64,000 nucleotides of DNA from Mucidula mucida (lineage: Eukaryota > Basidiomycota > Agaricomycetes > Agaricales > Physalacriaceae). The translations under genes were made by a program, and so were the position numbers. The number at the start of each line of letters is the position of its first letter. The stretch's first letter is position 1. Positions 12,337-24,297 of this stretch are shown here, one piece after another. Below the pieces are notes generated by a model that ran no database searches, was not told the origin of the DNA, and was given only the letters and a program-made list of their open reading frames with translations. Where the stretch lies: the NCBI GenBank assembly GCA_015501055.1, contig JADNYV010000113.1, positions 51,408-115,407 on the forward strand, in the 5' to 3' direction.

Positions 12337-13013
12337 CTATGCACCTTTGGGAGCCTCTTTCCAGGAGATGGCCTGCTCCTCGCCCATAGCAGAAATAATA
12401 GTCACGAGGAGATCCTTGCCCTCATCAAATGCCTGATTCCAATCTTAGTAGATGCGTAACAGAAATCAAAAAGCTGCTTACGGCGGCAATTTCGTTACCC
12501 AAGTCAGACTCGGGAACCTTGACATCGTCCTTGGAGGTACCGTCCTGCGTCATCAGGTTAAGGAATCCGTCGTCAATGTTGACGAGCTGGTATTCGTTAC
12601 GGTGGACGTTGGGAACATCCATGTTGTGGGTAGAGGGCGAGATATCCTCAAGTTTTTTGCCCGTGAAAATCTAGAAAGAATAAACAAGATGGATGGCACG
12701 AGACTGAAAAGAACAAACATCGATGGCGACAAGATGGACCTTTGCGTGTCCGTGCTTGCCAGTCTTGGAGGTACTCATGTCGACAATCTTGCAGGGACGG
12801 CCTGTAGGTCGAGGTCAGCAGACGATAATCGGGTATGACAAAGTGCACCTTTGATGACGACGTGCCCGTTCTTGCGAAGAGCAGAGCACTGCATGGGAAA
12901 GGTCGCGCTGGCGCCGGCGCTGGCCTGGAAACATTGTAAGGAGCGACGGCGGCGACGATGAGGACGGATCTGACCTGCTCGAAAACCTGGTTGTGCTGCT
13001 CGTCGTCGCTCAT
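12337..13013 (-). CDS. HYP2: translation factor eIF5A
   Basis: Promotes peptide-bond formation on stalling sequences and termination; active only after hypusine modification. Five exons, 13013-12975, 12924-12849, 12801-12719, 12670-12482, 12432-12337, give 160 residues, the family norm. The hypusine site Lys is in the [14 protein letters not shown] loop, the defining motif, preceded by [26 protein letters not shown]. The OB-fold half ([19 protein letters not shown]) and the C-terminal [16 protein letters not shown] close the protein. One intron uses the donor GTTTGT. It is divergent from the LIM gene, with 156 bases between starts. Confidence 0.97.
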
Positions 13014-13169
13014 TTTGATAGAGAGGGTAGATGGAAATCGATGGGATTATGGGGAGAAGATGATGATGATGAAAATTTGAAAACTGCCGTGTTTTCAAGC
13101 TATGCCGGTTCAAACTCCGCACGGCGCCGGTGGCGGTGTGTGACTCGGATCCCTCTCATCACTACTACC

Positions 13170-13798
13170 ATGTACGCCACACCCCGTTGCGCAAAGTGCG
13201 ACTCTCCCGTCTACGCCGCCGAACAAGTCCTGGCCCGCTAGAAAGCCTTACCACAAGCCTTGCCTTGCCTGTACCCACTGCAACAAGCGCCTGGATTCAT
13301 ATTCACTGCTAGAGCATGATACAGAGCCCTTCTGCAAGCCCTGCCATGTCAAGGCATTTGGTACCGTGATCTGCGTAGCGCCAACCTGCCTGTCGCAGCG
13401 TCGCCGTCGCGTGCATCCTTCGCGCTTCCAACGACGCCTATCAAGGTCGCAGTGACCGGTCCTGCTCCTCCGCTGCGCACCCCTCCCGTCAGGCCATTCG
13501 CGACGGGCTCGCCCCGCTTTGTGGCCCCAGCTACACCCAGATGCGCTGTCTGCGACAAGCCAGTGTATCATGCAGAAATGGTATGTTCAACTTGTCGCAA
13601 CGCATCGTATCCATCTAACCGCGTCTCCAGGTACGCGCCCTCAATCGACCCTACCATCGGCCGTGCCTCCGCTGCTCCTCGTGTAAATCCACGCTTGATC
13701 CAGCCCGTCTCACTGACCATGACGGCGTCCCCATGTGTACCCGCTGCCACTCCAAAGAGCATGGCGGCAAGTATATAATTGGTGTTGGCGGCCGATAG
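13170..13798 (+). CDS. two-LIM-domain protein (CRP-like), two frame breaks
   Basis: Two LIM zinc-binding domains joined by a Pro/Ala-rich linker, as in cysteine-rich proteins of the CRP family that act at the actin cytoskeleton or in the nucleus. Exons 13170-13580 and 13631-13798. LIM 1 starts CAKCDSPVYAAEQV and continues in another frame from about 13236 (KPYHKPCLACTHCNKRLDS...FCKPCH), returning to the first frame at about 13364. LIM 2 is intact: CAVCDKPVYHAEM, then after the intron RPYHRPCLRCSSCKS...MCTRCH. Both breaks lie at short G/C runs (GGCCC at 13232, CC at 13364) and act as losses of two and one base, so total length stays in frame. I read it as an intact gene with consensus errors; a recent pseudogene is the alternative. 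Confidence 0.75.
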
Positions 13799-13975
13799 AT
13801 CTCTGGCCATTATGTATCATCATTATCTGCTGTATTTCTATATGCTATGCTCTGTATGTATCTGTCTAGTATACAGCCTAATTCATTACCGTGTTTGTCA
13901 TCACGCGTTCGATATTGCGCAAGAAGAGCGGTGATTGCCTTTCTGAGAGCAAAGTCACACGTTGATCCCCTCTTA

Positions 13976-16900
13976 ATGTCGACCACCAAGGACAAGTATT
14001 ACTGGGCCCAACTTCGGGCAGCGTTGACCGCAGGGCAGTGGTCGTCGCAGTTCCCAGCGACGGCCCCGAATGGCACCCGATTGTCGTGGTCCGAATTGTT
14101 TCGCAAATTCAATAAACACTGCAAAGGCTACCTGGATGTCACCGAAGTAGCGTCCCAGACACATGCCCTGGCTCTGCTGCTTTCTTCAAAATCCATTGAA
14201 GACGATGACAACGATAAGGCAGATGGTGCTGAATACGCGCTCGACATTGGTGACGAATGCATTCTTCCCGAGGAACGCCAGCCCGAGGCCCAGACGGGGT
14301 ACGAAACGCTCAAAAAGCTCGAGTCGTCCAACTTTGACGTGCGTCTTCATGCCTTGCTTATTCTTTCTCTAATCCCCTCATTGCAGACCCTCAATTTTGC
14401 TCTGGCATACTACGCATACGCCCTCGGGAACCCCTCTGAATGTCTTGCGCACCTCGGCAAAGTCCCCGACGTCGTGCATGTCCAAAACCACATCCCACTG
14501 CCCGAGACTTTGCGCGCGAGCTCCATGACGCTGACCCTTCCCCCCACCACTGACTCATCGATATCGTCTGCGTCCGCCAGCGTGTTCTCCGACGCCTCCA
14601 TATCCATCCCGGAGATCAGAGACGGACGCGCATGGGCATTGACCGAGACATTCCGGAGCCTCTGTCTGCAGGGCATGTCTTTCGAGAAGCTCTTTTCGCA
14701 GGACCTGCGCAAGGCCGCGAAATCTTATTCCGCAGCGATCCCCTTATTGATAATTGTGGAATCGGAGACCACGGCTGCCGTCGCCCCTACGACATCGGGC
14801 AAGGTCGATTTTGCGGCCTTTACGCGATTTCGGGAGCTCTGGAGGTGGGTGGAGAGGCTGATCTGGCGCGCGGTGGTGTTGGCGTCGCGTACAAGTAATG
14901 TCTTGGAAGGAGAGTCGACGCTTTGGACGTGGTTCGGGCATTATTCGACTTGCAGCTCTTATTGGCCGAGCAATTTCAGGACGGGCCATCGGTCTGCGAT
15001 TTCTGTGCTGTATCTCAGGGCGCTGATTATCCGTCATGGACACGCGCCACCCCCGACGCGGATCAGTAAACCGCCGTTGTGGTTGTCTGTGGCGAGAGGT
15101 GTCGTGCAGGAGTATCGGGCTATTCTCAGTGTTTCGACCAAGTTCCAAGGGCTGGTGAGAGGAACACAAAGGTGGAAGAGTTTGTGGATCTTTGCGTCGG
15201 CATCTGGGAAGCGAGTGGTGCAGTTGGAGAATATGCTGGTTGGGTTTTGGACGTAAGGAATCGTTGAAGATTTGGTATGATATTCTGACTTGCGTCCAGG
15301 TCCTCTGGTGGGCGACACGGATGACGTTCAACTCTTACCGAATACTTCGACACATGACGAGGCTTTTACACGTATCTGGGGACATCAACCTAGCCAAACG
15401 CACGCTTCGCTTGTATGTCCAAGTGGTTTCAAAGGCGTGGCAGGCTGGTGATGCCGGTGTGGGTGTTGATGCAGATACGAACCAAAAGTGGGTGGAGACA
15501 CTCGTATATGGAATACGGTTGTTGTGCAAGAACGCGTCTTCTTTGAGTGGATTGGATGGTATTGAGGATGTGAGGGAGGCGGAGAGTCTGATTGAAAAGG
15601 CTTATTCGCGCTTGGACAAGGAAGACAACGTGCTCTGTGCGAGTCTTTTGTTGGCAGAAGGCGTTTGCCAATCAGTCTATGCCCTGAAACGTCAGTTCAT
15701 TCACCCGCGTCCAATATCTGTATACTCATTTCCACGAACAGAACAAGATTCACATTTACGTGGGCCACGACTCGTTGAAGCTCATGCGCTGATCCAACGT
15801 TCAATTGATACACATCCGACAGCGTCTGCGTATTATCATCTCGCGCTGTCGTTTGCTCGGTACGGGAAACAGCAGGATATGCAGCAAGCCATTGTCAATG
15901 CTGGTCTGGCTGTGGAACACGATTCAAACGATATACGGTACTGGCATTTACTCGGTCTGTTATCAGCCGCGACGGAGGAGTGGGAAGCTGCACAGATTAC
16001 ATTGGAAACGGCAGTGTCTATGGAGCAAGCGCCAGTTGACATCGGTCTCCCTGAACAGGGTGTAGAAGGAGCGGTCTTGTTGGACGTACCACATACCAAT
16101 GGTCGCGCACCGATCGATGGACTTCCTCCTACAGGGAATGGGCATCTGAACGGATCTGGTTCGGACGAGGTGTCGCTTGTGTACCTTTTGGGCAAGGACG
16201 AGCAGAGTATACCGCCGGCCGCGGATTTGCTTCGTCCAGCACAGGACCAGGTGTACCCATCGCTGTCGCAAAGGTTTGAGGAGGTGTTGCAATTGCGGAT
16301 GACGCAGATTGCGTTGGCAGAGATAGTGGAAGGGGCGGAAGGGGCGGCTGAGAAGTTGCCGGAGATCTTTACTTGGATTGCGGATAGGAAGGGGACGTCG
16401 TCCCAGACCCAAACTGGTAGGTCCTTTGCTTCTTTCTTCACAGAAGGATGCTAATGCAATTTCAGCACGGAGTTCCCTGGATGGCGGCCGTGCGCCGACG
16501 ATGGAACTGAAGTCGCCTTCAGAGCTTGTTCTTCCGCCTCCTTCTATCCCGGATATTCCGGAAGAACCAGACGAACGACGGTATTCACTGGCTACGCCTG
16601 CGTCGCCCTCGACAATTAACGGGTCGGTTGATTTGTTGCCTGTGCCGCCTATTCCGATAACTATTTCTCCTGCGACTCCGGATGAACAGCCGAATGTGGC
16701 GCAGGTGTTGGAGGAGAAACCAAAGGGCATTGATAGTAGTGAAAAGGATCGGGAGAGGACCATCAAGAGGCAGGGGCTGGATACACATGACCGAGATGCG
16801 TCGACTTCGAAGAAGGTGCAGCAGATGCTGAAGAGCCAGGTGCATAAGAGTGGTGCAAGGATTAGCACGATATCGAAGAAGATTGGTAATGGTGTAGTGA

Positions 16901-17693
16901 GGAATGGGAGTTTGAGGAGATCGACTTCTACACCAGGTGAGGACGAACAGTCCTTGTTTTCTTTTCATTTTACTCATCTGATGGCTTAGACTTTCACGCT
17001 GTTCTGCGAAACACGTCCTATCAGGCGTCGTCTATACATTCTCGGACACGGCTGAGCTCGCTCACCAAACCTGCCGACTCGGTCGTAAGCGAGTCCCCGC
17101 CTCCGCCGCCGAGTGCGATACTTGCCCCGCAAACGCGGTTGAACCATCGCACGGCGCGGGAGACGCGGTTGTTGAGCGATGTGTGGCTGATGTCTGCTGC
17201 GACGTTCCGGCGCCTAGGGAAGATTGAGCAGGCGAAAGGTGCGATACAGGAGGCTGAGGTGCGGGATGAGAGCAATCCGGGTGTATGGGTGCAGGTGAGG
17301 CGAACGTGCATGTCATCCTCGACCATTCCTTAACGTGTTTTGAAGCTGGGGCTATATCATGTGGCGCTAGGTCACCGCCAGGAAGCGATCGACGCGTTCC
17401 AAAAGGCACTATTCATCTCGCCTGACAATGTGCCGGCGTCGGTGCATATGTGTCGGTTGTATCTGTCTGGGGACGCGCCGTCCTCGGATAATGTGGACCT
17501 TGCTGCTGGGATGTTGGGCCATTTGACGAGGGGTGCGGGGTGGGATGTACCGGAGGCGTGGTATTACTTGGCCAAGGCGTATGCTGCGCAGGGCCGTCAT
17601 CAGCAGGAGCGGGAGTGTTTGAGTTTGGCGCTGTCGTTGTCGGAGAGCCGGGGGGTGAGGGAAATCAGTGCTGCGTTGGGATGGTGTTTGTGA
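13976..17693 (+). CDS. YPP1: TTC7/Ypp1-like TPR protein (PI4-kinase complex), one frame break
   Basis: Scaffold of the plasma-membrane PI4-kinase III alpha complex with Efr3. Seven exons, 13976-14338, 14387-15252, 15300-15690, 15742-16416, 16466-16936, 16990-17294, 17346-17693, about 1139 residues. Family signatures: WAQLRAALTAGQW at the start, YWPSNFRTGHRSAISVLYL in the middle, WVLDVLWWATRMTFNS across a splice, and the TPR end PEAWYYLAKAYAAQGR...ESRGVREISAALGW. A Ser/Pro-rich disordered stretch with a basic patch fills about 830-990. The frame must change by one missing base near 15145 (TTCCAAGG), between YRAILSVSTKF and RAGERNTKVEEF; no splice signal explains it. Exon sums are one base short of a whole codon number, consistent with a lost C. 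Confidence 0.85.
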
Positions 17694-17836
17694 TTGATTT
17701 TTTGTGTGCGAACTTATATATACCCCCGGATCATTTATGGTGTGTGGATGTTTATAATACTTAGTTGGGGGTGTAATGGGCAAGAATTTTTGTTCGAGCT
17801 GTTGCGTACACAAATGATGGGACTGACTGAAAATGA

Positions 17837-19117
17837 TTACTTGAAGTGTACAATAACAATAGAGATGTCATCGCGCTCGCGGGTCATGACGACCTTCATT
17901 TTCTCAATATCCGTTCCAAAGAGTAAGTTCTTGATTAATGTTTCTGCTGCATTATCCCCATCCGAAATACACTCATGTCCAAGCCGTGCATCAGAAACGC
18001 CGTTAGCGAGGGAGATTATGATATCCAGCATTGAACTGGTGTCAGAGATGGCGGCAATGCATCCCGCAGACCCAAAGACCCAAAGACGAGCATATCGCCT
18101 GGGAGAAGCTCGTGGCACTGGACATCTGGGGTACTGGACATGTACGGCATGTTGATATGGCCCTCCTCCTTCCAATCACTCCACATGATAGGCGGCACGG
18201 GTGCGCGATAGAGCCAGCCGAGTCCTCGAGATCCGAGAGAGTAGGGTGCTTTGAGTTGGAAATCACCGAGGGCTGAAATGAAGTGAGAATGGATATAGGA
18301 TATAGATGATGTAGAGTAAAGGACAAACCACGCGTCACGCCCAGCCAGCCTAGGAGGCGATCGTACTTGAAGAAATTGGTTTCCCCCGGATGCTCTTGCT
18401 CGATTCTTCGTACCTCTTCTGGATTGTTCGTGTTGTGGCTTGAGCTGAGAATGATGGGTACCCATTTGTCGCCCTGTAGGCGACCGCATACTGATTGCGA
18501 CAAGTTGGTATCACGTACGAAATCCAGTTGGAACAGCCGAGGTATTCACCTGCATCAGAGTCCCCCAGCGACGCGACCCAGACATGCGTTTTAGCGCTCT
18601 TGATGTATGCGATAAGAGCCGTCGACCCAACGATGGCAAGTCGCGCGTCGGTGAACGTTTGGTCGCCCTGATAGCCTACGACTTTATAGATCTCGCTCCT
18701 GGCGTCCCATTTCTTGTCTGAAAAGTCTTCTCCGTCGTCGAATAGCTTTGTGAAGTTAAGGAGGAGTGACTTGTCGAATTCTTCAATCGCCGTTTTCATT
18801 ATGTGAGGAATGTCCGTTTGACTGATATCGGCGGATATGCGCCCGGCGATGGCTTGGGGAAGATTTTGGGAGGCGTGTTCTGATACTTCTGAGGTCAGAT
18901 GTCCTGAACTTTCCTCAGTGCCACTACTAAGAACGAACGTTCACAGTGAAAGGGCTGTACCGTCGAAGATAGAGATCATGGTCCCATGTTCAAATTCAAA
19001 GATGGTGGTCCTGTCCTCGTTTTTGGTTTGCAGAGTCGCATGATGAATGACCATTCCATCAATGTCGAAAGACAGTTTGGTGGCGATCTGTTCGAAGACA
19101 ACTTGTTGGGTAGTCAT
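17837..19117 (-). pseudogene. PP2C-type Ser/Thr phosphatase, catalytic residue lost and frame broken
   Basis: Exons 19117-18961, 18903-18550, 18490-18329 and 18272-17837. The fold is clear: ISIFDGH (metal site), STALIAYI...VWVASLGDSDAV, then the EEVRRIEQEHPGE block, GVTRALGDFQLK, and C-terminal RDDISIVIVHFK; the set resembles the PDH-phosphatase branch. Two defects: the expected metal-binding Asp of the FGSDGLRDA motif is Leu (codon 18075-18073) within a tandem TCTTTGGG repeat, and the frame after RDAL must gain one base near 18055 to read the last 75 residues. A relic copy at 46.1 kb still has the Asp. The junction at 18329 uses donor GTTTGT. If the frame break is a consensus error, the Asp loss alone would still make this an inactive or altered phosphatase. 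Confidence 0.7.
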
Positions 19118-19968
19118 CGTAATGGCAGGAGAGAAAGATCATCAAAGGAAGCAGTGTGAGTGTTGACGTACACCAACTGTTAACTTGCCTAAAATGAGAA
19201 GACCTGAAAGGGGCCGGTCTTTGGTTTTGAAGACTTTGTATTGTTAGTACACTAGCAGTGGAATCAGGGTTTGCGTCGTCCTAGTACTTTTTCTTCGTCT
19301 GTCGCAAGGGGCAGACTGTGGACGTACAATTATAGTTCAGCGAGCGTATTCATAATATCGCGGTCGGCCGGACTCAAATCAGAGTGTACAAGAACAGTCA
19401 TCGCTTCCTCTGTTATGTAGGAATCATGCTGCTTTATGAGAAGAGTATCGAGAAGAACGTTGAAGCAAAATACGTGGGAACATAGCTGACTAATCCTTTT
19501 GCTTTCTGAGTAGTTTGGTAACTTTGGTTCTGACTATCATCTGAGACTACTTTCTTTCTTGTCATGGTCTATTCTGATGCTCCCCTACCATCCACCTTTG
19601 TAATCGCTTGTATAATGCGGCCCAAACTCGAGTTGGACGCCACAAAAGTGACACGCCGCTCCCTCCGGCACCTCAAGCGATCTCTCTCTGTCAGTCTGGC
19701 CCGCCGTGTGCTCTGTCTCAAGCTCCAACGCGTCGAATGTCCGACTACGCGATGTCATGTCCGTATTCTCTTTGCGGACAAGTCCTCGAACTGGGCGAAA
19801 TCGGCCGCCATTACTTCTGGGTCGTTTACGCCTGCATCACGCGCAGCTGGGCTTTACCTCTTCGGATGCTTGTCCTTGGGCATGACTATTTAACACTCGA
19901 CCTCTCACAAATCTCTCTTTTTTTCTTCCACAACCATTTGTCCTTGATCTTTCTTTCGGGCGTGCAAG
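19118..19968. other. intergenic, no gene seen
   Basis: Upstream region of both the PP2C gene (-) and the deacetylase gene (+). Open frames at 19564-20030 have no recognisable domain and overlap the deacetylase signal peptide out of frame. A CT-rich stretch at about 19900-19950 precedes the deacetylase ATG, as is common before fungal starts. Confidence 0.5.
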
Positions 19969-22117
19969 ATGCTGAACTTTGCACTTTTGCTGTCATTGGT
20001 ACCGCTACTTGCACTTGCGCAGGACGGTGAGATAGATGGACCTGCCACGAGCGTCGAGGCTGCAGGGTACTCTTGTGATGCCTCCACATGCCAGTTACCG
20101 GATTGCCACTGCGCGAGCACAGATCCTCCAGGCGGTTTGGACCCAGTAAGTGTCTATACGTTTTGGTCTTTCTTATTGCATCTTGGCACTGTCTCTTCGA
20201 AGTTGAGCGCCGTTCAGCGTGTTCGGGACGCATGCCGAAGAACGTTGGCGCAATCGCCCGCTCCAAAGGTACTCTCCCGCACACGCAGGACTACAACTCT
20301 TCTTCAAGCGGGCACGACGTCTATTCGTGGACTTGATTCTATTTATGCCCTCGTACCATTTGCAGTCCGCTAACATGTCATTCTTCAGTCCGAAACGCCT
20401 ATGTTCATTGTGTTTACCGCGGACGATGCTATCCAATCTTACACCCTCAACTCTGTGAACCAATTCCTCGCCCACCGGCAGAACCCGAATGGATGCCAGC
20501 CCAAGATGACTTACTTCACTTCGCTCAATTATACCAACTATACTTTGGTCACAGGTCAGACATAATCGCATTGTAATCCCAATACTCACATTAAGTAGAC
20601 TGGTATGTCGCCGGAAACGAGATCGCAGACCATACGTACGTCCCTATATCGCAGTCCAAGAATATTCTTCAGCATCTGTTTCAGCATGACGCATCAAGGT
20701 GATCCTTCAATTGAGGAAATCAACGGCAACCTCATCGCGCTCAATGCTCTCGCCGGCATCCCGCTCACTTCCATCCAAGGCTTCCGCGCGCCATACCTCA
20801 ACTACAGCGTTGAGACCCTCAGACGACTCGCCGCTGCGGGATTTACGTATGACTCCAGCTCCTCTGCTTCCATTCCAGTTACAGCCGACAACTCTGATGC
20901 GTATTGGCCGTACACGCTCGACAACGGAATGGCCAACAATTGTCTGCGTGTAGAGGGAACCTGCAAAGGCGAGCCGAAGCTTCCGGGCTTCTGGGAAGTC
21001 CCCATGTACGCTTTCTTTGATGAGCTGGGCGAAGCGGGACCGCATCTCATGGATCCGTGGCTGTCAGTATTTCTGTTTCTTCCGCGTCTGGATATAAGTT
21101 GATTTTTTCGGCATTAGCGATGCTGCGAACGGAGCTACCGAAGCGGACGATACCGCCACACTTGAGTACATGCAGGCCACGTTTAGGGCGCACTACGAGG
21201 GAAAACGCCAGCCGATTGGGCTGTACACGCACCCGATTCATCTTGCGACGGATTATCCTGGCGTGCCTTCCCCGAACTCTACGATACGCATGATCAACGC
21301 GTTTTTAGATTGGGCGCAAGAGCAGCAGAATGGTACGTGCTTGATATCAGGTTTCATGAGATGATTTTGACGCGCTTCACTTCAAAGTATGGATCGTATC
21401 GACGGAACAGCTCCTCGCGTGGGTGCGAAACCCAACGCCCGTGGGACAGTTAGATAATTTCGACGCGCTGCGCTGCTCGACGCCGGATGTGCAGGAGAAC
21501 ATTTGTAATGGAATGCCTGAGCGTGAAAATGGACTACTTTCCCACTGCGCGTTTCCAGAGTTTCCTTTCTTCACTTGCGTGAGTCGCTTCTTCAGGCGTT
21601 ATGTGCTAGATGACGCGTATATCGCAGTACGGATGTCCGCAGACGACGCCCACGCCAGAAGATCCCAATCCAGAGCAAGTCGTGCCCGATGGCCAGCAGG
21701 CGAGATTTAGATGTATGTCATCTCTCAATCATGAAAATCATACTCACTCTATGCTCCATGTAGTACCAGGAAACTGCTCTACACCATTCTGGGATCCAAT
21801 AAACGGCCAGTGTATCTGCACGTCTGATACCTGCGCGTTTCAGGACAACTCACGGCCTATTGGGGTGTGTACAATTTTCGTTCGCTTTTTGACCTTCTCT
21901 GATTTTGTTGCGCATATAGCCAAATGGCGCAAATTTGACTGGAGGCGGGACTGGAGGGGTTTTTGAGCCGGATGAACCTGCTGATAAGGGGAAGCATTAT
22001 GTTCCTTTCAATGGGCCGAATTCGGCTAGGGCGGGGCAGGAGGGTGTGTGGGCGGCGTTGGTAGTTGGGGTCATCGGAGCATCTGTTGGTGTGCTGGGAG
22101 TGATTGCGAGAGCTTAA
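19969..22117 (+). CDS. secreted polysaccharide (chitin) deacetylase, CE4, membrane/GPI-anchored
   Basis: Deacetylates chitin or a related cell-wall polymer. Nine exons, 19969-20145, 20389-20554, 20599-20635, 20685-21062, 21118-21332, 21388-21578, 21628-21712, 21764-21864, 21920-22117, give 515 residues. A signal peptide (LLLSLVPLLALAQ) is followed by a Cys-rich segment, then the NodB domain: FTADDA (motif 1, a variant of TFDD), NEIADHTMTH (motif 2, metal His pair), GFRAPYLNYS (motif 3). A second Cys-rich region holds NCSTPFWDPINGQCIC. The last 25 residues are hydrophobic after a small-residue stretch, consistent with GPI anchoring or a single membrane span. The first intron is 243 bases, about five times the window norm. 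Substrate is inferred. Confidence 0.87.
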
Positions 22118-22880
22118 CATGACAATACACGACGAGGTAACTTCCTTGTACGACGAACTTCATGGATATCCCTGAATGTAAATTAGTACTTATGGCGCTG
22201 ATGCATGGGAGGTAGAATATGTTCTCTTGAGTTAAAGTACCTGGTCGTAAGGTTTGCGGTGAAAAGACAAATCGTTGGCCAACGTTCAGAGATCTCAAAT
22301 GCCTCATGCTGAGCAGTGATTCTGTGTTGGAGACTTGAAGCGCTCAATCATTCGCCCAAAGTCAACCTAAAAACTTTGTCGAAATCTGACATCGCAACAG
22401 CAATGGATCACCCACTGTTTTTATGTACAGACGAGATGCAGGGTGAAGTACCATGACGCTTCCAAAGGTCTGTCCATTCCAAGAAACCGCCGGTGTTCCT
22501 TATTTCGCGGCGACAAACTGACAGTCGGCTGGTACATGCGTAACACGAGTCAATATTCTGATACAGTAGCACCAAACTGCAATGGTAACGAGAATCCGTT
22601 TATCAGCGTTCAATGTTGAGTTCAAGAAGATTTAGACAAAGGCTGAAAACAATGCTGGCTTGATACGATGCCAGGATCTCTACTACCTGCGGGGGAGGAA
22701 TCCAATCGCATGCGTTGAACATAGTTGAGCGGTCCTGACTGAAAAGCTTCAAGGAATACAGAAGAGCCCCAAGAGATGCAACACAGTTCGCTGAGCTTGA
22801 ATGCAGTCTCGTTCGACGGAGGAAACACGCGCAGGTGACCTAGGAATCTGTATTATAGCTCATTGGGGTATATGATAGCT
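22118..22880. other. intergenic, no gene seen
   Basis: Lies between the convergent 3' ends of the deacetylase and UMP-CMP kinase genes. No frame here has a recognisable domain, and I find no clear repeat or RNA gene. Confidence 0.5.

Positions 22881-24297
<1,417 letters not shown>

Noticed and set aside
13236..13363. Short intron as explanation of the LIM frame change
   Set aside because: The only GT..AG interval (GTCCTGGCCCGCTAG) is 15 bases and would not give the required frame.
14744..15331. 195-codon minus-strand frame
   Set aside because: Antisense to the TTC7 coding region; Arg/Pro-rich with no domain.
15963..16868. 301-codon minus-strand frame
   Set aside because: Antisense to TTC7 exons that carry clear family similarity.
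19608..20030. 140-codon plus-strand frame overlapping the deacetylase start
   Set aside because: Out of frame with the signal peptide, no domain, low-complexity Phe/Leu stretch; a shadow of the promoter and first exon.
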